Shown here piece after piece: positions 53,206 through 62,425 of a stretch of DNA of 64,000 bases. The translations under genes and the position numbers were made by a program. Every line of letters begins with the position of its first letter. The first letter of the stretch is position 1. The notes under the pieces are model-generated. The model had not been told where the DNA came from. It searched no databases and saw only the letters and a program-made list of their open reading frames with translations. Source of the DNA: Thiothrix litoralis (GTDB taxonomy: Bacteria > Pseudomonadota > Gammaproteobacteria > Thiotrichales > Thiotrichaceae); the NCBI RefSeq assembly GCF_017901135.1, contig NZ_CP072801.1, positions 3,159,501 through 3,223,500 of the forward strand. The letters are read 5' to 3'.

Positions 53206-55079
53206 TGCGCAGGCTGCTATTGTTCCCCATTTTGCTCTGTCTGCCAGCCTTATGGCTGACCGGATGCAACCCCGACTATGAGCATATGGCGGAACAACGA
53301 CTCGCTTTCAGCAAAAAAAATCAGGGCGACATCCACATTGCCGCCATTCAGGATACGAATAAGACAGCTTTTCTCAACGGCATACTACTGGCCGCAGAGG
53401 AAATCAACCAGCGCCCCGGCAAACTGCTGGGGCGCAATGTACAGGTTCATATCGAACAGGATGGTGAGGACTTTGAATCCAGCAAATCCACCATCCGCCG
53501 TATCACCGCCAACCCCAAAATTACGGCTGTATTGGGGCATCGCCAATCCGGCGTCGTCATCCCCGCCTCCGTCATCTATGAACGCAGTCAAGTTATTTTC
53601 ATGCCGCCCTTCTCCACAGCCAAAGGGCTGACCGGGCATAATTTCCAATACGTCTTCCGCATGATTCCTGGCAATACCGTCATAGCGGAGCAACTCTCCA
53701 GCGTCGCAAAGACCCTCGGCTACCAGAAAATAGTTCTGCTTTATGCCCGTGATGAAATCAGCCGCGAACTGGCTTTTCTGGTTGAAGATACCGTCATTAA
53801 GCAAAATATCGAAATTATCAGCAGCTCATCCTTTTTTGAAAAGGAAAGCAACTACCGTCCCATTATCTCTGAATTTAGCAGCAAAGGTTTTGATGCTGTA
53901 TTCATTGCGGCCCCCCCCGCACCTGCTGCCACCATGGTACGGCAATTACGGGAAATGGGCGTCAACCAGCCAGTTCTTGGCAGTGACCTGTTGAATTCTA
54001 AAGACTATCTGCAAATAGCCGGGGAAAGCAGCCAAAATACCATCATCCCGGACGTGTATTCACCACAGAAAAACAACCCCATCATCCAAAATTTCATCAA
54101 GAGATACCAAGACAAGTATAGTGTGGAGCCCGACTTCAACGCAGCCCAGGGTTACGACTCCCTAATGTTACTGGCGGCAGGCATTGAGAAAGCCGGATCT
54201 ACCCTGCCAACCCTATTGTCCTCAACCCTGCACTATATGCCCGCTTGGGTGGGTGTTACCGGTATCCACGCTTTCACGGGCAGTGGCGAATTACGCGGCA
54301 AAAAATACTTCTTCAAAGTCTGGCAGAATAATGCCTGGCACCCCCTGCCTTCCATTGAGATTCCTTACCTGTTGGGGCGTTTTGAAGCCAATCTGGAGCA
54401 AAAACAGACGAAGCAAAGTCCCACACCCCCTTTCAGCGAAATCTTTGCAAAACGCATGGATGAGGATGACCACAAGATTTTTCTGCTGGTTCTGGCTCAG
54501 AAAATCCTTCAGTTCAAGCGCATTGGCATCATTTATGAAAATACCGAAGAAGGCCGCAAGGCAGCAGGCTACCCTTTGCTGGAGGCACTCTCAAAGCATA
54601 AAAAAGTCCAGATTACCGAATGCGAAATAGCCTTTTCACTGTTGGGGAAGGAAGATACTGAACGGGCACTGGTTGCTTGTTACGGCAAGCTTTCCCTGAA
54701 TTCGGATGCCCTGTTTATACCCTCATTCCGAGGCATAGATGCAAAATTGCTGCAACGGCTTAACCGCAGCCTAACGTTTTTCAAAATACCGGCGGTCTCA
54801 CTGGATGAGAGCAATACAGACCCCCACATCACTCTGGTTCTCAATAAACGTGCCAATGTCAATCAGGATGGTACTGGGGAAATGCAGGTATACAGTAGTT
54901 TGCTGAAAAACCTGAAAGTCCATGAATTAGCCGAACGCCTCAAGGGTCTACCGGAAATCTCGGTCAACCTTGCCAACATGCAGCGGTATGGACTCCCGGA
55001 TCGACCCATCCTGCTACTCTCGCCGGATCATTACCTGCAATCCGACGACCTGACAACGCAGGGGGCAAACAGACAGTGA
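53205..55079 (+). CDS. Double-domain periplasmic binding lipoprotein
   Basis: 624 residues. Lipoprotein signal with lipobox LTGC (residues about 19-22). Domain 1 (about 40-390) is a type I periplasmic-binding fold of the LivJ/Peripla_BP_6 kind: AAIQDTNKTAFLNGILLAAE, VLGHRQSGVVIPAS, GFDAVFIAA, QGYDSLMLLAAGI. Domain 2 (about 400-610) again looks like a binding-protein fold (FKRIGIIYENTEEGRKAAGY; SDALFIPSFRGID; PAVSLDESN). No permease of the Liv type is nearby. Likely a sensor or receptor subunit. Overlaps the next gene by four bases. Confidence 0.8.
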   Translation: MRRLLLFPILLCLPALWLTGCNPDYEHMAEQRLAFSKKNQGDIHIAAIQDTNKTAFLNGILLAAEEINQRPGKLLGRNVQVHIEQDGEDFESSKSTIRRITANPKITAVLGHRQSGVVIPASVIYERSQVIFMPPFSTAKGLTGHNFQYVFRMIPGNTVIAEQLSSVAKTLGYQKIVLLYARDEISRELAFLVEDTVIKQNIEIISSSSFFEKESNYRPIISEFSSKGFDAVFIAAPPAPAATMVRQLREMGVNQPVLGSDLLNSKDYLQIAGESSQNTIIPDVYSPQKNNPIIQNFIKRYQDKYSVEPDFNAAQGYDSLMLLAAGIEKAGSTLPTLLSSTLHYMPAWVGVTGIHAFTGSGELRGKKYFFKVWQNNAWHPLPSIEIPYLLGRFEANLEQKQTKQSPTPPFSEIFAKRMDEDDHKIFLLVLAQKILQFKRIGIIYENTEEGRKAAGYPLLEALSKHKKVQITECEIAFSLLGKEDTERALVACYGKLSLNSDALFIPSFRGIDAKLLQRLNRSLTFFKIPAVSLDESNTDPHITLVLNKRANVNQDGTGEMQVYSSLLKNLKVHELAERLKGLPEISVNLANMQRYGLPDRPILLLSPDHYLQSDDLTTQGANRQ

Positions 55080-55894
55080 AACATTTGCTCACCGCCAAAC
55101 CATGGTTTTCTGGCTGTCTCTGCCTGTTGCTCTGCCTGCTGACAAATACCCAGGCAGACGAAGCAAAGCCAGAAAAAATGCAGTTATACCTAGGCATCGC
55201 CAACAAGCGCATTCCTTACACCTACATCGATAAACAACAACAGGCCAGTGGCATTCTGGTCGCCAGCGTCACCCATCTGTGCGAACAGATTAATGCACAC
55301 TGCAATTTTGTCGCCGAAGACTTCGAGCAGTTGTTGGAGGATGTGCGGACATTCAAACTACACGGCATGATTGTCATTGACGACTTTATCTCGCCTGAAA
55401 TAGACGGGCTCAAACTGACATCACCCTTGTGTATGCTCACCCCCGCCCTGATCCAGAAGCAGGTAGAAAACCCCCGCTTGGCTCCTGAAGATTTCAAGAG
55501 CACCACGATCGGCGTCCAAGAGGGATCCCTACTGCACTTGTACCTGTTGGATGCTTATAGCAGCTCAGCCCGACTGAAACCTTACCCCATACTGGAAAGC
55601 GCCGTCTTTGATCTGGTTAGCGGACGCATTGATGCCCTCTTAGCAGATGATGCTTTTTTCCGCGAACGGGTAGCCAAAACCATACTGGGCAAAGCCAATA
55701 GCAACGTCTCGCTGATTGCCCCCAAGCTGGATGGGGTAGATCTGCCTGCAACCAGTATGACCCTTGCTGTCAGAGCACATGACAAAGAATTGCTAGCCGC
55801 ACTGGAACAGGCTATCCAAGCGTCTGGAAAGACCCTCAGTTGTGCCAGCTTATTAAAGACTGACGATACAGCAAAAGCAAAACCGAATGATTGA
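55076..55894 (+). CDS. Periplasmic solute-binding protein (SBP_bac_3-like)
   Basis: 272 residues. Signal peptide (GCLCLLLCLLTNTQADE) and a type II binding-protein fold like amino-acid binding proteins: LYLGIANKRIPYTYIDKQQQ, TTIGVQEGSLLHLYL, AVFDLVSGRIDALLADDAFF. GTG start overlapping the previous stop. No ABC permease or ATPase of the import type adjoins it, so it may feed the Amt-like membrane protein that follows. Confidence 0.78.
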   Translation: MKHLLTAKPWFSGCLCLLLCLLTNTQADEAKPEKMQLYLGIANKRIPYTYIDKQQQASGILVASVTHLCEQINAHCNFVAEDFEQLLEDVRTFKLHGMIVIDDFISPEIDGLKLTSPLCMLTPALIQKQVENPRLAPEDFKSTTIGVQEGSLLHLYLLDAYSSSARLKPYPILESAVFDLVSGRIDALLADDAFFRERVAKTILGKANSNVSLIAPKLDGVDLPATSMTLAVRAHDKELLAALEQAIQASGKTLSCASLLKTDDTAKAKPND

Positions 55895-55904
55895 GGACAA
55901 GTCT

Positions 55905-57725
55905 ATGACGCTTCCCCCGCACCTTATCCCAACCCTCCATCGGCTGTTGGCAGTGCTGTTGTGTACCTTGCTATTGCTGCCGTACACCAACACCATTCAG
56001 GCAGAAACTAAAAAAAAGGCGACCGAGCCTGCCACGAAAACGACGCAGGATAATGAAAAACAGACAGATAGTCAGAATGAAAAGTCTACCCCGCAGGAAC
56101 AGGCCAAATCGCAAATTGCCAACAGTATGGTCAACATTGATGTCATCCAGCAAACTTTGGAAGCCTTACGCATGGAGGTTGAGAGCAGCAAGGAAGATGC
56201 CAACATAAACAGTAGCAGCGTCAAGACCATTCGGGATGGACTGGAGCTGATCGATAGCAAGCTTAAGGAAACCTATAGCGGCCTTGACAAAAGCCGCAGC
56301 AGCATCAGCAGCAATACACAAGCCATCGAGAAACTACAAGAGGACTTGTTGGCCTCATCCCGTGACATGCGAGCCAATACGGCTGACCTAGGGTCGCAAA
56401 AATCCCTGATTGAAGACAACTCCATACGTCTGTATGAAATCCTGATCCAGATCAGTAGCATAAGCGACAAGGTTGATGAGTTTGCCAAGGCATTGGAAAG
56501 TGTCCAGAATGCTGACCAGAAGCAGGATCTCAGGCTAGCCGTCGGCAGCGACCTCAACCGCCTGTGGATTATGCTCTCCATTATATTGACATTCTTTGCG
56601 CCCCTGGCTTTCGTTCTGTCCAGTAACCGTAACCACTACAAACCGCTGGCAGATGGCACGCAGCAGCACCAAGGGGTAGTACTTGCCTGTCTCGGGGTTT
56701 TTTTAGGGTACTTTACCATCGGATTCAGCCTGATGTATGGCACGTCTACTTCTGGCTGGGTAGGTACTTCCAGTTACCTGCTGACCCCTGTCAATGCTGA
56801 CCCCAACATGTTACCTGCAATCCCCTTTACCGAATTTGTACTTTATCAGATCGGTTTCGCCATACTGGCTGCGATGATCGTGTACGTTACGGTGGGCAGG
56901 CAACTTTCCAGTACGGCGCACATGCTGCTGGCACTATTTGTCGGCGCGATACTGATACCGGTATTCGGTCACTGGGTCTGGGCCAGTCATTTCATACCAA
57001 CCAACAAGGGCTGGTTGGAAGGTGTGGGGTTTATTGATCAGGCTGGCTCCATCACCATTAATGCGGTTGCAGCTTGGTTCGCCTTCATCATAGTATGGAA
57101 GCTGGGTCATTCAGTACCTCCACCAGAACACGCCAACAAAGAATTTGACGACCCAGTGTATTCCTCCAGTGGAATCCTGTTGCTGTGGTTAAGCTGGTTG
57201 GGTTTTACTACTGGCACACTACCCGTTTCCAGCATACAGATTCCTGCCGTCATGTTGAACGTGGGTCTGGCTGGGGTCGCAGGTGGCACGATGGCATTCC
57301 TGCATTATGTTTTGTTCCACGCAGATCAAAGCCGTATTGCACGAGCGCTGGGTGGCTTCGTTAGTGGGCTGGTCGCCATTGCTGCCTGCGCCCAAAGTGT
57401 CACTTTTGCGGAAGCCATCGTCATTGGTGCCGTTGCCGGGCTGTTACAAAATATTGGCTTTAGTCTGTTGCGCAAATTTTTCCTCAGACAGAGTTGGCAA
57501 ATTCGCCCCAGTTATCTGATTGCCATCCACGGTGTCGCTGGCATCTGGGGAGCCATAGCGGTTGCGCTGTTTGGTACTGAGGAAAGTTTCGCAACACCCA
57601 ACTTTACCCAACTGGTGACCCAGCTACAGGGCATTGCTGCTGCTATTGCTTACAGTATCGCCATGGCATACCTAGCACTGTTCCTGCTGGCTTTCCGAAA
57701 AAAGGCGCAACCCGCCCAGGAATAG
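55905..57725 (+). CDS. Amt-like membrane protein with periplasmic coiled coil
   Basis: 606 residues. Signal peptide (LLAVLLCTLLLLPYTNTIQA), then about 180 residues of charged coiled coil (GLELIDSKLKETYSGLDKSR). From about 215 to the end there is an ammonium-transporter-like membrane domain: PFTEFVLYQIGFAILAAMIV, FGHWVW, GFIDQAGS, LLWLSWLGFTTG and IHGVAGIWGA. The Amt pore normally has twin histidines; the second (IHGVAG) is kept but the first position reads ITIN instead of VVHI. Conduction of ammonium is therefore doubtful and a receptor role is possible. ATG 55905 follows GAGGA. Confidence 0.75.
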   Translation: MTLPPHLIPTLHRLLAVLLCTLLLLPYTNTIQAETKKKATEPATKTTQDNEKQTDSQNEKSTPQEQAKSQIANSMVNIDVIQQTLEALRMEVESSKEDANINSSSVKTIRDGLELIDSKLKETYSGLDKSRSSISSNTQAIEKLQEDLLASSRDMRANTADLGSQKSLIEDNSIRLYEILIQISSISDKVDEFAKALESVQNADQKQDLRLAVGSDLNRLWIMLSIILTFFAPLAFVLSSNRNHYKPLADGTQQHQGVVLACLGVFLGYFTIGFSLMYGTSTSGWVGTSSYLLTPVNADPNMLPAIPFTEFVLYQIGFAILAAMIVYVTVGRQLSSTAHMLLALFVGAILIPVFGHWVWASHFIPTNKGWLEGVGFIDQAGSITINAVAAWFAFIIVWKLGHSVPPPEHANKEFDDPVYSSSGILLLWLSWLGFTTGTLPVSSIQIPAVMLNVGLAGVAGGTMAFLHYVLFHADQSRIARALGGFVSGLVAIAACAQSVTFAEAIVIGAVAGLLQNIGFSLLRKFFLRQSWQIRPSYLIAIHGVAGIWGAIAVALFGTEESFATPNFTQLVTQLQGIAAAIAYSIAMAYLALFLLAFRKKAQPAQE

Positions 57726-57731
57726 CACAAC

Positions 57732-59360
57732 ATGCAACTCCTCACCTTCGTGACGCAGGAAACCGAAGTCTCCAAACTTCGTCTGCTAGTGTTAGCCGCG
57801 ATTTCCGGCATCGCCAACAGTCTGTTGCTGGTCATCCTCAATGAGGCGGCGGCAGAACTGGAGAATGGCGAGGTGGAGATTCAACTGCTCCTGCAATACC
57901 TGCTGACCTTCATCCTGTTTATTTTTACCCAGCGGACAGCCCAACGGGAAGCCGTTATCGCGGTAGAACAAGCCATGCAAAAAGTGCGCATACGCTTAGC
58001 CGACAAGGTCAGGCAAAGCGAGCTGCGCACCATTGAGCAATTGGGTAACATCAGTCATTACACGCCACTGACACAAAGTGCCAACACCATTTCACAGGCA
58101 GCTATGTATCTGTTAACTGGCTTTGAATCCCTGCTGGTGCTGCTATTCTCCAGTCTCTACTTGCTATGGTTATCACCGTCCAGTTTCGCCGTCGCCATGG
58201 TGTTGATTACCCTGACTATCTTGTTACTGGTCAGGCATTATCGCATCAGCTTCCGCGAATTGTCCGAAGCTTCCCGTAAGGAAGGGCAGTTTTTCGAACG
58301 TTTTTCCACCATGCTCAAGGGTTTCAAACAGATCAAGGCCAGTCGCCGCGAAAGCGATGAAATATTCCGGGAATTAACACAGTTGGCTAACGAAACCAGT
58401 GAGTTGAAAAGTCGTTCCAACGCACGCCTGCTGGAAGATATTCTGCTGTCCAATATGGCCTTTTACCTGTTATTGCTCATCGTGGTATTCCTGCTACCCA
58501 ATTTGATTCCGGTACATGAAGAGAACCTGTTTCAGGTCATCGCCACCATCCTGTTCATGATGGAACCGGTTTACACCGTCAGCTCAGCCATTCCCAATAT
58601 TTCTAAGACCAATGTCTCCATCAGTAGCCTTTACAAATTGGAAGCAACCTTGGATAAGGCACACAATGATCCAGCAACCGACACCACTATCAGCCCCAAA
58701 CTGGAAAATTTCCACACACTGGGTTTACAGAGCGCCAGCTTTACCTATACCAATACTGATGGTCAGCCCCTATTTCAGGCCGGCCCTTTCCAAATGCAAT
58801 GCCAACGCGGAGAAATGTTGTTTATCACCGGCCGGAACGGCAGCGGCAAGTCCACTTTCTTGAAACTGCTGACCGGACTGTATCACACCGATAATGCAGA
58901 TTGCGTTCAGGTAGACGGGGAAAACCTGCAAGCGGCAGATTACCCTGCCTACCGGGAGCTGTTCTCGATAGTCTTCAGCGACTTTCACCTGTTTGACCGC
59001 CTCTACGGTTTGGTGGATGTGAGCGACGACGAAATCAACGGCTGGCTGAGCAAGCTGGATCTAGCTCACAAGACCCGCTTTGAGAACGGGACATTTACCC
59101 AGACGGATCTTTCCACCGGTCAGCGTAAACGGCTCGCGTTTATTGCTGCCGTCGTGCAACATCGTCCGCTCCTGGTGTTGGATGAATTCGCCGCCGATCA
59201 GGATCCTGCTTTCCGGCAACGCTTTTACGAAGAGATCCTACCGGAACTACGCGCACAGGGACAAACCATCATTGCCGTCAGTCACGATGATCGCTATTTT
59301 CATCTGGCGGATCGCGTATTGCACATGGAAACCGGACAGTTGCAGGGGTATACGCCTTGA
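57732..59360 (+). CDS. Cyclic-peptide-type ABC transporter
   Basis: 542 residues, PvdE/SyrD-like fused membrane-ATPase. Six-helix membrane domain (about 15-300), ATPase with Walker A GRNGSGKST (G367), signature LSTGQRKRLAF, Walker B LLVLDEFAADQDP and switch His in AVSHDDRYF. The EFAADQDPAFRQRFYEEILP segment is characteristic of this subfamily. It starts 6 bp after the Amt-like gene and overlaps the next by four bases. No peptide-synthetase or precursor gene is seen unless the 76-residue protein is a substrate. Confidence 0.88.
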   Translation: MQLLTFVTQETEVSKLRLLVLAAISGIANSLLLVILNEAAAELENGEVEIQLLLQYLLTFILFIFTQRTAQREAVIAVEQAMQKVRIRLADKVRQSELRTIEQLGNISHYTPLTQSANTISQAAMYLLTGFESLLVLLFSSLYLLWLSPSSFAVAMVLITLTILLLVRHYRISFRELSEASRKEGQFFERFSTMLKGFKQIKASRRESDEIFRELTQLANETSELKSRSNARLLEDILLSNMAFYLLLLIVVFLLPNLIPVHEENLFQVIATILFMMEPVYTVSSAIPNISKTNVSISSLYKLEATLDKAHNDPATDTTISPKLENFHTLGLQSASFTYTNTDGQPLFQAGPFQMQCQRGEMLFITGRNGSGKSTFLKLLTGLYHTDNADCVQVDGENLQAADYPAYRELFSIVFSDFHLFDRLYGLVDVSDDEINGWLSKLDLAHKTRFENGTFTQTDLSTGQRKRLAFIAAVVQHRPLLVLDEFAADQDPAFRQRFYEEILPELRAQGQTIIAVSHDDRYFHLADRVLHMETGQLQGYTP

Positions 59361-60682
59361 AACATCTGTACGCCGGGTTTGCCCTCCTGTTGTTGTGGCA
59401 TACAGCCGCCGCATACGCTGTTTCTGATAATGGAAAATTACCGATTATTCGTATCCAGACAGAAAAGCTCTCGCCTTTGCAAACCGGACTGGCGCTAGGC
59501 GCACAAGCCAAACAGCGGTTTCCCGATATTGAACGCCGCTACGACACCTGGCTGGCGGAGCTGTTTTCGGCGTCGCGCTTCGACATGATCCGGCAACAAC
59601 AATTACCCGCGCTGCTAAAACAAATGGAAGCATCCCGGCTCGACGAAATTCAGGGTGTGAGCGGCGCTTGGCAACTGACGCGGGAAAGCCACCCCGGCGA
59701 CGGCAAGTTATCGCTGGAAGAATACCAGATCCTGAACCTGTTGCCTGATCTCGGCATGGCTCCAGACGGCATCGGCTTGGGCGCATTTGGTCAAGTAAGC
59801 GCTGACAACCACCCCATCGTCGGCCACAATCTGGAATGGCGAAACGGCAGCAGCATACGCCACTTGCAGGTTATTACAGCCTACATCGGTAAAGATGCGG
59901 CTTTCGTCACGATTGGCGCGGCAGGGTTAATATCCGCCTTGCAGGGTTTCAACCAACAGGGCGTATTTGCAGCGCTGCTTAATGCGGAACCTTATTCACC
60001 GTATTCGCTCAACCGCCCTACGCCCTCTGGCAAACAAACACTGCTCAGCTTTTCAGTACGTCGGATACTGGAGTCTTCGTCTTCGATACCGGCAGCCAGC
60101 AAACGGCTTGACGACGAACAATACGCTTTCGCTCACAGCATCCTGCTGGCGGATGCCAACAGCGTGCAGGTACAGGAATACGCGCCGCCACAAAGACGCT
60201 TCCGCCCACGTTACTGGGATAGCCCGTTACACGGAGGGATGCACTGGGAACACCCGCAGCAAATAGCCGCTGTTGATTGCCTGATGCTGTCGACCATGCC
60301 CGATACCTGCCATGACGCCAAAGACAGTGTACGCTGGCAACGGCTGGATACATTACTGCATTTCAGTGCACAACAGCCAGCGACAGCGAACGACATCAGT
60401 AGCATCCTGTTCGACACCGCCAACAAGCGCTATGAGCTGTTTACCGAAGATACACTGCAATCACTGTATTTTCTGCCCGCAAACAATAGTCTGTATTTGT
60501 ATACAGCCCCAACGGGAACCCACTCAGACGACAATCTGATACACCAAGCCTACCTAGATTTGTTACCTCGCACACCGCCTTGGGAATTAAAGCTAAAATG
60601 GTTTATCTGGCCGTTGATTCTACTGATGCTGAGCGCTGTGGTCTGGGTTAGCCGCCGAAAATCAGAGCAAAACCTGCTCTAA
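59357..60682 (+). CDS. Ntn-hydrolase-like membrane-anchored protein, no nucleophile
   Basis: 441 residues. Signal peptide (FALLLLWHTAAAYA), a periplasmic domain resembling the C45 / linear amide hydrolase family (ADNHPIVGHNLEWRNGSSIR; ALQGFNQQGVFAALLN), and a C-terminal anchor (WFIWPLILLMLSAVVWVS) with a basic end. Family members expose a Cys nucleophile just before the strand leading to GHNLEW; here that region reads DGIGLGAFGQVS, without Cys, Ser or Thr at the usual place. Probably catalytically altered, perhaps a binding protein. TTG start overlapping the previous stop; last gene of the run. Confidence 0.65.
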   Translation: MKHLYAGFALLLLWHTAAAYAVSDNGKLPIIRIQTEKLSPLQTGLALGAQAKQRFPDIERRYDTWLAELFSASRFDMIRQQQLPALLKQMEASRLDEIQGVSGAWQLTRESHPGDGKLSLEEYQILNLLPDLGMAPDGIGLGAFGQVSADNHPIVGHNLEWRNGSSIRHLQVITAYIGKDAAFVTIGAAGLISALQGFNQQGVFAALLNAEPYSPYSLNRPTPSGKQTLLSFSVRRILESSSSIPAASKRLDDEQYAFAHSILLADANSVQVQEYAPPQRRFRPRYWDSPLHGGMHWEHPQQIAAVDCLMLSTMPDTCHDAKDSVRWQRLDTLLHFSAQQPATANDISSILFDTANKRYELFTEDTLQSLYFLPANNSLYLYTAPTGTHSDDNLIHQAYLDLLPRTPPWELKLKWFIWPLILLMLSAVVWVSRRKSEQNLL

Positions 60683-60766
60683 TGTTAAGAATTGTTACGT
60701 TCCCTTCCCTGTAAAAGCTTTCAGGGCTAATCTTTGCACATTATCTTGAAAAAATTAGCCCCGACT

Positions 60767-62425
60767 ATGCCCCAGCCAATCTCTTCTGCGAATACGATAG
60801 AACTTCCAATCTGGAATTTGACCTCACGCCAACTTGACGATGTAGAACTACTGCTGAACGGTGCATTCGCACCCTTGCAGGGTTTCCTTACCAAACAGGA
60901 TTACACCCATGTAGTGGAAACCATGCGGCTGGCGTCCGGCGAACTGTGGCCCATCCCGATAACCTTGGATGTACCCGCCCACTTTGCGCAAACGCTGCAA
61001 CCCGGGCAACAGATTGCGCTACGCAACCCGGAATTTGTCGTCAGCGCCGTCATGACCCTTACTGACATTTGGCAACCGGATAAGCTATACGAAGCGCGAC
61101 AGATCTACGGCACGACAGATCCGCACCATCCGGGAGTGGATCACCTACTGCACCGTACAGGCGCGTATTACCTAGGCGGTAAACTGGAGCTGATGGAATT
61201 ACCGCAACATTACGACTTCCGCCACCTGCGACATACCCCGGCGGAACTGAAGGCGCATTTCCACAAACTGGGCTGGCAGCGGGTACTCGCCTATCACAGC
61301 CACCGCCCCATGCACCGGCAACAGCAGGCACAGAGCCTCCAACGGGCACGCGAACTGGAAGCCAATCTGTTACTGCATCCAACGGCGGGCATTACCCAAA
61401 GCAGTTGCCTTGATCATTTTACCCGCGTGCGCTGTTACGAACACCTCCTACCCACTTACCCTGCACAGACGACTACCCTCAGCCTGCTGAACCTGACAAT
61501 GCGCATGGCCGGCCCACGGGAAGCACTGTGGCACGCCCTGATCCGCAAAAACTACGGCTGCACGCATTTCATGGTCGAACGCCATCACGCCAGCCCGATG
61601 GACATCAACGAGCAACCCAACTTTTACGAACCTGAGGCCGCCTTGCAGCTTTGCAGCGAATATGCCGCAGAAATGGGGGTCGGCATCGTGGAAGCACCTG
61701 CCATGACCTATGTGCCGGAACGCGCTGAATACACCCCCACCGTACAAGTTGAAAAAGGTGAAACCCGTCTGGAGATCGACACAGCAGAACTGTTGCGCCA
61801 CCTGCGCAATGGTCTGCCAATCCCGGAGTGGTTTTCCTACCCCAGTATCCTGCAAGAAATTCGCAAAGCCTGCCCACCGCGTCACCAGCAGGGTTTCACC
61901 GTCTTTTTCACCGGCCTATCCGGCTCCGGCAAATCCACCATAGCCAATGTGTTGCACATCAAACTGATGGAAATGGGCGGGCGTCCAGTCACGCTGCTGG
62001 ACGGTGATGTGGTACGCAAGAACCTGTCTAGCGAGCTGACGTTCTCCAAGGAGCACCGGGATCTGAACATCCGCCGCATGGGTTTCGTCGCCAGTGAAAT
62101 CACCAAAAACGGCGGCATCGCCATCTGCGCCCCGATTGCGCCTTATGCCAGCCTCCGCCGGGAGGTACGCGAAATGATCGAAGCGGTGGGCGGCTTTATC
62201 GAAGTGCATGTCTCCACCCCGCTAGAGGAATGCGAGCGGCGCGACCGCAAGGGACTGTATGCCAAGGCACGTGCCGGTTTGCTCAAACAGTTCACCGGCA
62301 TCGACGACCCGTATGAAATACCGGAGAACCCTGAGTTACGCTTGGACACTACGGAAATTTCAGCGGATGAATGCGTGCATCAATTGCTGCTCAAGCTGGA
62401 AAAACAGCGCTACATTGCAAAATAA
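60767..62425 (+). CDS. cysC: APS kinase fused to degenerate ATP sulfurylase
   Basis: 552 residues. The N-terminal sulfurylase-like part (1-375) lacks its active site: the QTRNPxHxxH motif reads HSHRPMHRQQ (177-186) and GRDHAG reads ERHHAS (271-276). The C-terminal APS kinase (about 375-552) is intact, with Walker A GLSGSGKST (G383), LDGDVVRKNLSSELTFSKEH and APIAPYASLRREVRE. It should make PAPS from APS but not APS from sulfate. A two-domain APS kinase of Thiobacillus denitrificans without sulfurylase activity is a known precedent. ATG 60767 is used. Convergent with a sulfotransferase gene, which would use PAPS. Confidence 0.88.
   Translation: MPQPISSANTIELPIWNLTSRQLDDVELLLNGAFAPLQGFLTKQDYTHVVETMRLASGELWPIPITLDVPAHFAQTLQPGQQIALRNPEFVVSAVMTLTDIWQPDKLYEARQIYGTTDPHHPGVDHLLHRTGAYYLGGKLELMELPQHYDFRHLRHTPAELKAHFHKLGWQRVLAYHSHRPMHRQQQAQSLQRARELEANLLLHPTAGITQSSCLDHFTRVRCYEHLLPTYPAQTTTLSLLNLTMRMAGPREALWHALIRKNYGCTHFMVERHHASPMDINEQPNFYEPEAALQLCSEYAAEMGVGIVEAPAMTYVPERAEYTPTVQVEKGETRLEIDTAELLRHLRNGLPIPEWFSYPSILQEIRKACPPRHQQGFTVFFTGLSGSGKSTIANVLHIKLMEMGGRPVTLLDGDVVRKNLSSELTFSKEHRDLNIRRMGFVASEITKNGGIAICAPIAPYASLRREVREMIEAVGGFIEVHVSTPLEECERRDRKGLYAKARAGLLKQFTGIDDPYEIPENPELRLDTTEISADECVHQLLLKLEKQRYIAK

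Noticed and set aside
60767-61900. Functional ATP sulfurylase (sat)
   Set aside because: The key QTRN/HxxH and GRDHAG residues are replaced.
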